DNA of 64,000 nucleotides from Cupriavidus basilensis (lineage in GTDB: Bacteria > Pseudomonadota > Gammaproteobacteria > Burkholderiales > Burkholderiaceae). The stretch lies in assembly GCF_000876015.1 (NCBI RefSeq), contig NZ_BBQM01000010.1, positions 1-64,000 of the forward strand, given 5' to 3'. Of this stretch, positions 1-10,824 are shown in pieces; position 1 is the stretch's first letter, and each line of letters starts with the position of its first letter. The notes under the pieces were generated by a model. It worked only from the letters and a program-made list of their open reading frames with translations. It searched no databases and had not been told where the DNA came from. Both the position numbers and the translations under genes were made by a program.

Positions 1-240
1 CGCCCACCACGAAACCAGTGCCGGTGCTACGCCGTGACCGCCAAAACCGGTAACGGCAGATGCCCGAACCAGCAGTGCGCTTGCCATCATAGGTCTGACC
101 CCGCAACCCATACCGCCAGCCAGATCGTGGCCAGCCGAACCGGTAACGGCAGGATGCCAGCAGAACCACAGGCCCCACCACGAAACCACCAACAAGAGAA
201 ATCCCAACGTTTCTGCCCCTGCCGGCTAGGCAGCCCGCTT
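1..240. repeat. gene-free stretch with duplicated short segments
   Basis: I see no convincing gene here. Two segments occur twice: AACCGGTAACGGCAG at 45-59 and 138-152, and CCCACCACGAAACCA at 3-17 and 174-188. The copies are in the opposite order, so this is not a simple tandem duplication. The one open frame crossing it is rich in Cys, His, Arg and Pro, has no recognisable domain and no ribosome binding site. It may be the decayed edge of an accessory region continuing to the left. Confidence 0.4.
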
Positions 241-246
241 TCTTTG

Positions 247-277
247 CCTACTTTCTTTTCGGGGAAAAGAAAGTAGG
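247..277. repeat. perfect 14-bp inverted repeat (REP-like hairpin)
   Basis: Positions 247-260 and 264-277 are exact inverse complements around a 3-nt loop, forming a pyrimidine/purine hairpin of the CTTTCTTTTC type. It lies downstream of the minus-strand rcoM stop codon, about 155 bp away. Similar intergenic hairpins recur in Burkholderiales genomes. It could stop or stabilise a transcript, but no clean T-run follows in either direction. Confidence 0.6.
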
Positions 278-300
278 TCGCTCCGGGGGAGCGAAAGCCT

Positions 301-410
301 TTGACTTTGACTTTGATGTTGACTTTGAATTTGACTTTGACGTTCAGCCGCTGGCTTTGAAGTTGACTTCGATCTTGACGTTAAAGCTCTTAAAGCCGTT
401 GACCTTGAAC
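301..410. repeat. degenerate hexanucleotide array (TTGACT-like)
   Basis: From 301 to 348 the plus strand reads as eight consecutive hexamers, mostly TTGACT or one-base variants (TTGATG, TTGAAT, TTGACG). It then continues as scattered TTGAC and TTGAA units to about 410. On the minus strand it gives a short frame of Ser/Gln repeats, which looks like an artefact of the array. Function is unknown. Confidence 0.6.
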
Positions 411-431
411 CTGAATAAAATTCCAAAAAAA

Positions 432-1238
432 TCACGCCACCCCCAACCTCTCCCTCAACTCCGCGATCTTCGCCCGGCTGACCGGCACCAGCGTGCGCTG
501 CGCATCATCCATGACCAGTTGCACACGCTCCTCGTTCCTCACTACCTCCACCGCGTAAGCCAGGCTGACGATATGGCTGCGGTGCACCCGCAGATAAACA
601 CTGTCGTCGAGCCGCATCTCCAGGTCGGTCAGCGACAGGTTGGAGAGATAGTGCTCGTCCCTGGTGACGATGGTCGTGTAGTGCCCGTCGCCCTGGAAGC
701 GCACGATGTCCTTGAGGTCCACCAGGATCACGCGGTTCTTGCGGTACACGGGGATCTTGAACAGCCGGCGCGGTAGCGGCGTGCTGCCTGACGCGGGCGC
801 GTGGTGCGGCTCGGTGGTGATGTCGGTCACGTCGTAGAAGATCATGCAGGTGCCGCATGCACCGCCGCTGTCCGCCATCTTGGACACCTTGATGAGCAGC
901 ACGCGGTCCGGGATGTTGATCATCATCGCCAGCGGCGGCGGCGACTTGACCGGGCAGCCGCTGGCATCCTCGGACTGCAGCAGGAAGCGCAGTTTCTCGC
1001 GGCTTTTTTCCGGGTGCAGCTGCACCACGTCGATGCCGATCAGCCGGTCCTGGCTGACGCCGAGCGACTGCTCGCTGGCGGGGCCGAGGATTTGCAGCGC
1101 AACATCGTTGAAGGCGGTGACGCGGCCTTGCGCATCGAGCCAGACGATGCCCGGGTTGAACTGTTCCAGCTTGTGCTGGAAGGTCTCGTTGCGGCGCACC
1201 TCGGGGGCTGGCGGGGTGAACGGCGCGAGGCGGTCCAT
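432..1238 (-). CDS. rcoM: RcoM, heme-dependent CO-sensing transcriptional regulator (PAS-LytTR)
   Basis: 268-residue single-component regulator. An N-terminal PAS fold (about residues 20-140) is joined to a C-terminal LytTR DNA-binding domain (about 160-265). The heme ligands known for Burkholderia xenovorans RcoM (His74, Met104, and Cys94 in the ferric state) are all present with an offset of one: His75, Met105, Cys95. The cysteine pair Cys128/Cys131 matches the family's Cys127/Cys130. I chose the ATG at 1238 because AGGAG lies about 8 nt upstream and because this start puts the ligands in register; the open frame extends further upstream without family support. The protein should bind CO at a b-type heme in the cytoplasm and activate the divergent cox operon. 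Family and function are near certain from the ligand set and context. Confidence 0.95.
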   Translation of the reverse strand: MDRLAPFTPPAPEVRRNETFQHKLEQFNPGIVWLDAQGRVTAFNDVALQILGPASEQSLGVSQDRLIGIDVVQLHPEKSREKLRFLLQSEDASGCPVKSPPPLAMMINIPDRVLLIKVSKMADSGGACGTCMIFYDVTDITTEPHHAPASGSTPLPRRLFKIPVYRKNRVILVDLKDIVRFQGDGHYTTIVTRDEHYLSNLSLTDLEMRLDDSVYLRVHRSHIVSLAYAVEVVRNEERVQLVMDDAQRTLVPVSRAKIAELRERLGVA

Positions 1239-1351
1239 TGTGCAATCTCCTGGTTTCGATGTCGGCCTGTCGTTGTTCTTGTCTTCGCGCCCGCGGTTGC
1301 CCGGTTGCTGCCCATCGCGCGCCTGCGCGGCAATTCTGTTGTACGTCCCTG

Positions 1352-1405
1352 CCGTAGTTCGTGCAAGTTTCCCGGCGGTTGACGCAGCCTTGCCGGGCGT
1401 TCGGG
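1352..1405 (+). promoter_or_regulatory. triple RcoM binding sites upstream of coxM
   Basis: Three direct TTnnnG motifs start at 1358 (TTCGTG), 1379 (TTGACG) and 1400 (TTCGGG). The spacing is exactly 21 bp both times. Published work on B. xenovorans RcoM describes a triplet of direct TTnnnG sites 21 bp apart, with a fuller 12-bp consensus of CnnC(C/A)(G/A)TTCAnG. The three 12-mers here (1352-1363, 1373-1384, 1394-1405) each keep the first C, the G before TT, and the last G. A candidate -10, TATGAA, sits at 1433-1438, so the last site would lie at or just upstream of the -35 region, as expected for activation. Orientation points toward coxM. Confidence 0.85.
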
Positions 1406-1522
1406 AAGTCACATTGCTTTGCTGCGCTGCATTATGAAATGCTCCTGAAAACACAGCGATGCGCGCAAGGCCGCCGGCACGGACCGCAGGCGCGGGCGCG
1501 CGAGCGAGACAAGGAGACCAGC

Positions 1523-2389
1523 GTGATCCCCCGCCCGTTTGAATATCATGCGCCCAGGACGCTGCCCGAGGCGGTGGCCATGCTCGAGGAATACGGCGAC
1601 GGCGCCAAGCTGCTGGCGGGCGGGCACAGCCTGCTGCCGATGATGAAGCTGCGCTTCGCCGAGCCGGCCCACCTGATCGACCTCGGCAAGGTCGAGGGAC
1701 TGAAGGGCATCCGCGAGGAAGGCGGCGAGCTGCGCATCGGCGCCATGACCACCGAGAACGAGCTGATCTGGTCGGCGCTGCTGCAGCAGAAGTGCCCGCT
1801 GCTGGTGGAGGGCGCGCGCCTGATCTCGGACCCGCAGGTGCGCTACCGCGGCACCATCGGCGGCGACATCTCGCACGGCGATCCGGGCAACGACCATCCG
1901 GCGCTGATGATCGCGCTGGACGCTTCCTTCGTGCTGGCCGGCAAGCTGGCCGAGCGCGTGGTGCCGGCCGACGGCTTCTTCCTCGGCACTTACATGACGC
2001 TGCTGGAGCCGGGCGAGATCCTCACGGAAATCCGCATCCCGGTGCCGGCGCCGGGCAGCGGACACTGCTACGCCAAGCTCAAGCGCAAGTCCGGCGACTT
2101 CGCCACCGCGGCGGCGGCCGTGATGCTGCGCCGGCGCGGCGAGACGGTGGAGGACGTGCGCATCGCGCTGACCAACGTCGCGCCCACGGCGATCCGCGCC
2201 ACCGACGCCGAGCAGAGCCTGCGCGGCAAGCCGCTCGACGACGCGGCCATCGCCGAGGCGGCGCGGCTGGCGATGGCCATCTGCGACCCGGCCGAGGACC
2301 TGCGCGGCGACGCCGAATACAAGACCGCGATGGCGGGCGAGATGACGCAGCGGGCGCTGCGCACCGCGTGGTCGCGCGCCGCGCCGTAG
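1523..2389 (+). CDS. coxM: carbon monoxide dehydrogenase medium (FAD) subunit CoxM
   Basis: 288 residues, the usual CoxM length. The FAD-binding signatures AGGHSLLP (about residues 33-40) and [16 protein letters not shown] (about 112-127) are present; the latter form is typical of form I CO dehydrogenases. The subunit passes electrons from the CoxS iron-sulfur clusters to FAD and on to the respiratory chain. I chose the GTG at 1523 because AAGGAGA precedes it by 5 nt and the protein then begins MIPRPFEYH, like known CoxM. The open frame runs back to 1361, but that would put the start inside the RcoM sites. First gene of the cox operon, divergent from rcoM. Confidence 0.93.
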   Translation: MIPRPFEYHAPRTLPEAVAMLEEYGDGAKLLAGGHSLLPMMKLRFAEPAHLIDLGKVEGLKGIREEGGELRIGAMTTENELIWSALLQQKCPLLVEGARLISDPQVRYRGTIGGDISHGDPGNDHPALMIALDASFVLAGKLAERVVPADGFFLGTYMTLLEPGEILTEIRIPVPAPGSGHCYAKLKRKSGDFATAAAAVMLRRRGETVEDVRIALTNVAPTAIRATDAEQSLRGKPLDDAAIAEAARLAMAICDPAEDLRGDAEYKTAMAGEMTQRALRTAWSRAAP

Positions 2390-2495
2390 CCGGGCGCCAG
2401 CCGCGCGGCGGGTTGCACGGCAAACAGCACAGCAAACAGCACCGCAGGCCGCGCACGCGCGCGGCGACCATCGCAAGCCCCAGCGGAGACCGGAC

Positions 2496-3017
<522 letters not shown>

Positions 3018-3090
3018 CGCGGCCGGATGGACCATGCCGGGCGCGCAATGGCCGTGCCCGGCGTCTGAAGCAGACGCACGGAGACGCACC

Positions 3091-5502
<2,412 letters not shown>

Positions 5503-5559
5503 CGCCGGGCCCGACCACGCGCGCCGCGCCGCGGCACGCAAGCCTGCGAGGACAAGCTG

Positions 5560-6180
5560 ATGAAAGTCGTGCTCGAAAAGGTCTTCCCGCTCGCCGCCGG
5601 TGCCGACGCGGCCTGGCAGTCGCTGCAGGACATCGCCGCGGTGGCCGGCTGCATGCCGGGCGCCGCCATCACCGAGCGCGTGGACGACACGCACTACAAG
5701 GGCACCATCGTCGTGCGGCTCGGGCCGGCCACGATGTCGTTCAAGGGCGAGATCGAGGTGCTCGGCCTGGACCCGGCCGCGCGCAGCCTGCACCTGGCTG
5801 GCAAGGGCGCGGACTCGACCGGCACCTCGGGCGCGTCGATGGACCTGCTGGCGACCGTGCAGGGCAGCGAGGGCAGCGGCGGCGCCTGCGCGCTGTCCGG
5901 CAGGAGCGAGGTGACGATGAGCGGCAAGGCGGCCGCGTTCGGCGGCCGCATGATGAACACCGTGGCCGACCAGATCCTCAAGCAGTTCGCGGCCAACTTC
6001 GACGCGCTGGCGCAGTCGCGGCAGGCGCCCGCGCGGGATGCGGCGGCGCCGGACGGCGACACCGCGCCGGCCACGGTGGCCCAGGCCGCGCCGCCGCGCA
6101 CCGAACTCAACGGCCTCGCGCTGGCGTGGGCGGTGCTGCGCGACTGGCTGCGCGGGATCTTCTCGCGCAAGGCCACCTGA
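5560..6180 (+). CDS. coxG: CoxG, SRPBCC-fold CO dehydrogenase accessory protein
   Basis: 206 residues. The first ~145 residues form the SRPBCC/CoxG fold (KVVLEKVFPLAAGADAAW start, GCMPGAAI motif). A Pro/Ala-rich linker leads to a C-terminal amphipathic-hydrophobic segment (LNGLALAWAVLRDWLRGIF) that could anchor it to the membrane. CoxG proteins associate CO dehydrogenase with the membrane, and recent family work assigns them quinone binding; which quinone is used here is inferred only. Its position directly after coxL and before coxD supports the call. The 57-bp spacer contains AGGA ahead of the ATG. Confidence 0.88.
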   Translation: MKVVLEKVFPLAAGADAAWQSLQDIAAVAGCMPGAAITERVDDTHYKGTIVVRLGPATMSFKGEIEVLGLDPAARSLHLAGKGADSTGTSGASMDLLATVQGSEGSGGACALSGRSEVTMSGKAAAFGGRMMNTVADQILKQFAANFDALAQSRQAPARDAAAPDGDTAPATVAQAAPPRTELNGLALAWAVLRDWLRGIFSRKAT

Positions 6181-6195
6181 CGCAGGCACGCCGCC

Positions 6196-7089
6196 ATGCC
6201 AGCCGACCGCATGCCCGACGTGGCGGCGCTGCAGCAGCGCCTGGCGCAGCATGGCTACATCGCCGAGCGCAGCTTCGCCGCCACCCTGCTGCTGACGCTG
6301 GAGATGCGCCGCCCGCTGCTGCTCGAGGGCGAGGCCGGCGTGGGCAAGACCGAGGTCGCCAAGGCGCTGGCGCGGCTGCTCGGCACGCGCCTGATCCGCC
6401 TGCAGTGCTACGAAGGGCTGGACGCGCACGCGGCGCTCTACGAATGGAACTACCAGCACCAGTTGCTGGCGATCAAGCTGCTGGAGCAGGACCCGCGCTC
6501 GGTGGCCGACAAGGAGCAGGACATCTTCTCCGAGCGCTACCTGCTCAAGCGCCCGCTGCTCGACGCGATCACCGCCACGCCGGCGCCGGTGCTGCTGATC
6601 GACGAGATCGACCGCACCGACGAAGCGTTCGAGGCCTACCTGCTGGAGTTGCTGTCGGACTTCCAGATGTCGATCCCCGAGCTGGGCGTGGTGCGCGCAA
6701 CCGAGCGGCCCTACGTGGTGCTGACCTCCAACGGCACGCGCGAGATCTCCGACGCGCTGCGCCGCCGCTGCCTCTACCAGTACGTGGACTACCCGGGCTT
6801 CGACAAGGAACTGCTGATCGTGCGCATGCAGGTGCCGGACGTGCCCGAGGCGCTGGCGCGGCAGATCGTGGAGTTCGTGCAGGCGGTGCGGCAGATGGAC
6901 ATGCAGAAGCGCCCCGGCCTGGCCGAGACGCTGGACTGGGCCTCGGCCCTGCTGCGCCTGGGCGTGAGCGCGCTCGACCCCGGCGGCGCCGAGCGCATCA
7001 TGGATTCGCTGGCCGCGCTGGTGAAGACGCGCGCGGACCTGGCCGGGCTCACGCGCCCGGTCGTCGAAAAACTGGCGGCGGCATGCTGA
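6196..7089 (+). CDS. coxD: CoxD, MoxR-type AAA+ ATPase for CO dehydrogenase maturation
   Basis: 297 residues. Walker A GEAGVGKT is at residues 45-52 and Walker B VLLIDEID near 135; a sensor segment VLTSNGTRE follows. CoxD of Oligotropha is a membrane-associated chaperone ATPase needed for sulfuration and assembly of the Mo-S-Cu site, acting with the VWA protein CoxE. The gene ends within coxE: the last 7 nt overlap the coxE ATG, so the two are likely translationally coupled. No strong Shine-Dalgarno precedes the ATG at 6196, 15 nt after the coxG stop. Confidence 0.92.
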   Translation: MPADRMPDVAALQQRLAQHGYIAERSFAATLLLTLEMRRPLLLEGEAGVGKTEVAKALARLLGTRLIRLQCYEGLDAHAALYEWNYQHQLLAIKLLEQDPRSVADKEQDIFSERYLLKRPLLDAITATPAPVLLIDEIDRTDEAFEAYLLELLSDFQMSIPELGVVRATERPYVVLTSNGTREISDALRRRCLYQYVDYPGFDKELLIVRMQVPDVPEALARQIVEFVQAVRQMDMQKRPGLAETLDWASALLRLGVSALDPGGAERIMDSLAALVKTRADLAGLTRPVVEKLAAAC

Positions 7090-8285
7090 ACGCGCTGCCC
7101 GGCGCCGCGCAGCGCGCTCCCGAGACGGACCTGGCGGCGCGGCTGGTGTCGCGCTACACCGGCTTCGCGGGCTGGCTGCGCGCCAACGGCTTCCGCGTGG
7201 CGAGCGAGGACATGGCGGCCTCGATGGAAGTGGCGCGGCGCATGGGCCAGCTCGACAGCGAGCTGCTGCGCTGGAGCCTGCGCGCGCTGCTGTGCTCGCG
7301 CGCCGAGGAGTGGCGCCGCTTCGACGCCCTGTTCGATGCCTACTTCCAGCGGCCCAACCGGCGCGCGCTGGCGCCGGCGCAGGCCAGCGGCGCCGGGCGC
7401 CTGGAGCCGCGCCGCGACGCCGGGCCGGGAGACGACAGCGAAGGCACCGCGCTGGCTTGCGCCGGCCCCGAGGCGGAGACGCTGGCGGCGGAGGGCAGCG
7501 CGGCCGCGCGCGGCGCCAGCGCGGCGGAGTCGCTCGCGCACGCGGATTTCCGCCATCTCAACCAGCCCGACGCGCTGTTCGCCATCGACGACGCGATCCG
7601 GCGCTTCGCGCAGCGGCTGCGCGGCGTGCAGACGCGGCGCGAGCGCAGCGCGGCGTCGGGCCGCATGATCGACATGGCCGCCACCATCCGGCGCAGCGTG
7701 TCGCGCGGCGGCCTGCCGCTGGAGCTGGCGTGGCGGCAGCGCCGGCGGCAACGCCCGCGCATCGTGCTGCTGCTGGACGTGAGCCGCTCGATGAGCCTGT
7801 ACAGCTTTTTCTTCCTGCGCCTGGCGCGCGTGCTGAGCGCGCGGCTGGCCGACGTGCACTGCTTCATTTTCCACACCACGCTGGCGAACGTGGGGCAGGC
7901 GCTGCGCGACCCCGACCCGTGGCGCTCGCAGGAGCGCCTCGCGCTGCTGTCGGCGGGCTGGGCCGGCGGCACGCGCATCGGCGAAAGTCTGGAGGCGTTC
8001 AACCGCCGCCACGGCGCGGCGCTGCTGCATTCGCGCACGGCGGTGGTGATCGTCAGCGACGGCTACGACGCGGGCGAGCCCGGCCTGCTGCAGGAAGCCC
8101 TGCGCAAGATGCGGCGGCGCTGCCGCCGGCTGGTCTGGCTCAACCCGCTGATGGGCCAGCCCGGCTTCACGCCGGCCAGCGCCGGCATGTCGGCGGCGCT
8201 GCCGTATCTCGACCTGCTGGCCGGCGCGCGCGACCTGGCGAGCCTGCGGCAGGTGCTGCCGCAAGTCCTGTCGGTATTGCAGTAA
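7083..8285 (+). CDS. coxE: CoxE, VWA-domain partner of CoxD
   Basis: 400 residues. The C-terminal von Willebrand A domain carries the MIDAS motif DVSRS, with Asp232, Ser234 and Ser236. The N-terminal half is helical and Arg/Ala-rich, as in other MoxR-partner proteins. CoxE works with the CoxD ATPase in inserting copper into the CO dehydrogenase active site. I chose the ATG at 7083, which overlaps the coxD stop; the frame happens to be open for over 3 kb upstream, but that part is an out-of-frame reading of coxL, coxG and coxD. Confidence 0.92.
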   Translation: MLNALPGAAQRAPETDLAARLVSRYTGFAGWLRANGFRVASEDMAASMEVARRMGQLDSELLRWSLRALLCSRAEEWRRFDALFDAYFQRPNRRALAPAQASGAGRLEPRRDAGPGDDSEGTALACAGPEAETLAAEGSAAARGASAAESLAHADFRHLNQPDALFAIDDAIRRFAQRLRGVQTRRERSAASGRMIDMAATIRRSVSRGGLPLELAWRQRRRQRPRIVLLLDVSRSMSLYSFFFLRLARVLSARLADVHCFIFHTTLANVGQALRDPDPWRSQERLALLSAGWAGGTRIGESLEAFNRRHGAALLHSRTAVVIVSDGYDAGEPGLLQEALRKMRRRCRRLVWLNPLMGQPGFTPASAGMSAALPYLDLLAGARDLASLRQVLPQVLSVLQ

Positions 8286-8305
8286 ACGACGTTCCGGACC
8301 CTGCC

Positions 8306-9400
8306 ATGAACCACGCCACCATAGACCCCGCCACAGACACCGCCACGGACGCCATCGACGGCGAAGCGCTGCTGCTGCGCGAGCAGCGGCTGATCGACGC
8401 GCTGCGCCCGTTCGCGGTGATCACCGTGATCCGCGCGCAGCCGCCCACCTCGGCCTGGGTGGGCGCGCAGGCGCTGCTGGAAGAGGACGGCGCGCTGCAC
8501 GGCTGGGTCGGCGGCGGCTGTTCGCGCGCCATCGTGATCCAGGCCGCGCTGGAGGCGATCCGCACCGGCGCCCCCAAGCTGCTGCGCATCAGCAACGCGC
8601 CCGCGGCGGCGGAGGCCGGCATCGAGATGCACGCCATGCCGTGCGCGAGCAACGGCACGCTGGAGCTGTTCATCCAGCCGACCCTGCCGCCGCCGGTGGC
8701 GCTGGTGTTGGGCGCCACGCCGACCGCGCTGGAAGCCTGCGTGCTGGCGCAGCGCATGGGCTTCGCCGTGGTGGCCGCGGCCGGCATGACGGTGCCGCTG
8801 GCGGCGCTGGGCCTGCGCCAGGTGGTGGCGGGCTACGACCCGGCCGCGCTCGCCGCGCTGGCGCCGCGGCTGGTGCTGGTGGCCACCCAGGGCGACGGCG
8901 ACGAGGACGCGCTGGAAGCGGCGCTGCGCGGCCCGGCCGCGGCGGTGCTGCTGGTGGCGAGCCAGCGCAAGGCGCAGACGCTGCGCGAGGCCATGCAGCG
9001 GCGCGGCATCGCGCCGCAGCGGCTGGCCGCGCTGCATGCGCCGGCCGGCCCGCACATCCACGCGCGCACGCCGCAGGAGATCGCGCTCGGCGCGGTAGCC
9101 GGGCTGGTGGCGCTGCGCCGGCAGATGGAGGAAGAACAGGCCGCGCAGGCGCCCGCGCAGAGCGGCGAGGCGCTGCCGGCGATGCTGCCGTGCGAATCGA
9201 TGGCACCGGCTCCCGCCGCCACCGCCGCGCGCTACGTCAATCCGGTGTGCGGCATGGCGGTCGACATCGCGTCGGCCAGGCACGTGGTCGAGCATGGCGG
9301 GCAGCGCGTGTATTTCTGCTGCGACGGCTGCAAGGTGGAGTTCGAGCGCGACCCGGACAAATACCTGCCGGCCGCGCGCGGCGCGCGCAAGGCCACATGA
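8306..9400 (+). CDS. coxF: CoxF/XdhC-family protein fused to a C-terminal YHS domain
   Basis: 364 residues. The N-terminal XdhC/CoxI domain has the VGGGCSRA signature near residue 72. A Rossmann-like XdhC C-terminal domain (VALVLGATPTALEA) follows to about residue 275. The last ~50 residues form a YHS domain: NPVCGM, then VYFCCDGC, then FERDPDKYL. XdhC proteins bind and help sulfurate the molybdenum cofactor before insertion. YHS domains are small cysteine-containing, probably metal-binding modules, so a role in copper or sulfur handling for the Mo-S-Cu centre is tempting but inferred. Stand-alone CoxF is about 280 residues, so the extension is real. It starts 20 nt after coxE. Confidence 0.85.
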   Translation: MNHATIDPATDTATDAIDGEALLLREQRLIDALRPFAVITVIRAQPPTSAWVGAQALLEEDGALHGWVGGGCSRAIVIQAALEAIRTGAPKLLRISNAPAAAEAGIEMHAMPCASNGTLELFIQPTLPPPVALVLGATPTALEACVLAQRMGFAVVAAAGMTVPLAALGLRQVVAGYDPAALAALAPRLVLVATQGDGDEDALEAALRGPAAAVLLVASQRKAQTLREAMQRRGIAPQRLAALHAPAGPHIHARTPQEIALGAVAGLVALRRQMEEEQAAQAPAQSGEALPAMLPCESMAPAPAATAARYVNPVCGMAVDIASARHVVEHGGQRVYFCCDGCKVEFERDPDKYLPAARGARKAT

Positions 9401-10062
9401 GCGCGCCGGCGGACGCGGCGTTGCCGGCCTTCTCGGCGGTGGTGCTGGCCGCGGGCATGTCGTCGCGCATGGGCGGGCCGCACAAGCTGCTGCTGCCGCT
9501 GGACGGCGAGCCGGCGGTGCGGCGCACGGTGCGCGCGCTGCTGGCGGCGCGGCCGCGGGAGATCGTGGTGGTGACGGGTTACAAGGGCCGCGAGGTGATC
9601 GGCGCGCTCGACGGCCTGCCGGTCGCTTTCCAGCCGAACCCGCGCTACGAGGAAGGGCAGATGACCTCGGTGGCCGCCGGCGTGGCGGCGCTGCGCATGC
9701 CGTGCAGCGTGGTGCTGGTGTGCCTGGCCGATCAGGTCCTGCTGGAGGCGGCCGACTACCTGGAACTGGTGCGCGCGTTCGCGGCGATGCCGCGCGGCGC
9801 GATCGTGGTGCCCATGCACGCGGGGCAGCGCGGCAACCCGGTGGCGTTCTCGGCGAGCTACGCCGCGGAGGTCGTGGCAGGACACGTGAATCCGGGCTGC
9901 CGCAGGCTGATCGCCGAGCACCCGGACGAGGTCTTCGTCCACGAGGCCGGCCACGACCGCTTCACCACCGACATGGATACGCCGGAAGACTACGCGCGCA
10001 TCGCCGCGCGCGTGGCGCGGCTCACTTCAGCATCTGCACCGAGCCGTTCACCGTCACCGTGA
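9397..10062 (+). CDS. mocA: MocA-like molybdenum cofactor cytidylyltransferase
   Basis: 221 residues with a GT-A nucleotidyltransferase fold. LAAGMSSRMGG (residues 17-27) is the nucleotide-binding loop, followed by the K of PHKLLL; LADQ and GNPVAFS motifs lie further on. MocA transfers CMP to molybdopterin to make the cytosine dinucleotide cofactor that CO dehydrogenases use, so the location at the end of the cox operon makes sense. The ATG overlaps the coxF TGA (ATGA). The final ~13 residues (Ser/Pro-rich) run 41 nt into the end of the convergent SIMPL gene. MobA-type activity is less likely given the neighbours. Confidence 0.85.
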   Translation: MSAPADAALPAFSAVVLAAGMSSRMGGPHKLLLPLDGEPAVRRTVRALLAARPREIVVVTGYKGREVIGALDGLPVAFQPNPRYEEGQMTSVAAGVAALRMPCSVVLVCLADQVLLEAADYLELVRAFAAMPRGAIVVPMHAGQRGNPVAFSASYAAEVVAGHVNPGCRRLIAEHPDEVFVHEAGHDRFTTDMDTPEDYARIAARVARLTSASAPSRSPSP

Positions 10063-10723
10063 CCTGGGCCTTGCCGCCCTCGACCGGCACCGGCGCCGCG
10101 TCCGACATCATGGCCTTGGCCGCGTACATGCGCGGCATCGGCTGCACCGCGCCGATCTCGCTGACCTGCACTTCGCGGATCGCGTAGCTGCTGTAGCCGA
10201 ACAGCTTGGTGGTGGTGTCGGCCTTGGCGCGGAACGAGGCCACGGCCTGCTCGGCCAGCCTGGCCTCGGTGGCCTGGCGCGTTTCGCGCGAGAGCGAGAA
10301 GGCGATGTTCTGCACCTGCATCTGGCTGGCAAGCTGGCCGGCGAGCTTCGAGACCGCGGCGAAGTCGCGCGATTGCAGGATCACCTCGGCGCGCCCGCGC
10401 CAGGTGCTGATGCGGCCGTTGCGGTCGGTGGACGGGTTGATCGTGAAGCCGCCCGATTCCGCCTGCACGCCGGCCGTGCGCCGGGCCTGCGCGATGACCT
10501 GCTGCGCCTTGGCGGACAGCGCGGACGAGATCGCGCCGGGCTCGGCGCCTTCCTGCTCGGCGGCCAGGGTCAGGTGGACCACGTCGGTGGGCACGTCGGT
10601 GGCGGCCTGGGCCGACAGCGACAGCACGCCGGCGGGCGCGGGATCGCGGGCCGGGGCGCCGCCCTGGGCCGAGGCGATCATGGCGGTGGTGCCGAGCAGC
10701 GTGGCGGCAAGCAGTTTTTTCAT
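10022..10723 (-). CDS. periplasmic SIMPL-domain (DUF541) protein
   Basis: 233 residues. It begins with a cleavable signal peptide (KKLLAATLLGTTAMIASAQG) and is otherwise a SIMPL/DUF541 domain with GVLSLSAQA near the mature N-terminus and RGRAEVILQSRDF in the middle. Family members (BP26-like, YggE) are periplasmic or outer-membrane proteins of poorly defined role, sometimes linked to oxidative stress. GGGAG lies about 7 nt before the ATG. Its 3' end overlaps mocA tail to tail, so the two transcripts would be convergent. No link to CO oxidation is evident. Confidence 0.85.
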   Translation of the reverse strand: MKKLLAATLLGTTAMIASAQGGAPARDPAPAGVLSLSAQAATDVPTDVVHLTLAAEQEGAEPGAISSALSAKAQQVIAQARRTAGVQAESGGFTINPSTDRNGRISTWRGRAEVILQSRDFAAVSKLAGQLASQMQVQNIAFSLSRETRQATEARLAEQAVASFRAKADTTTKLFGYSSYAIREVQVSEIGAVQPMPRMYAAKAMMSDAAPVPVEGGKAQVTVTVNGSVQMLK

Positions 10724-10824
10724 GGTGTTCTCCCGTTTCTGGCAATGCGTATTCTGACGCACCCGCGGCGCGATCGTTCCACGATGCGGGATCGACCTTG
10801 TATCCGCCCACTTGTATCCGCCCG

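Noticed and set aside
226..435. Small minus-strand protein with Ser/Gln repeats
   Set aside because: The repeats are a translation of the TTGACT array; there is no ribosome binding site and it overlaps the hairpin repeat.
1328..1333. Reverse-oriented RcoM site controlling rcoM
   Set aside because: A single CnnnAA occurs with no partner at 21 bp on either side, so it does not form an array.
9397..10062. Calling the cytidylyltransferase CoxI
   Set aside because: CoxI is an XdhC-type protein. This one has the MobA/MocA nucleotidyltransferase loop and no XdhC motif.
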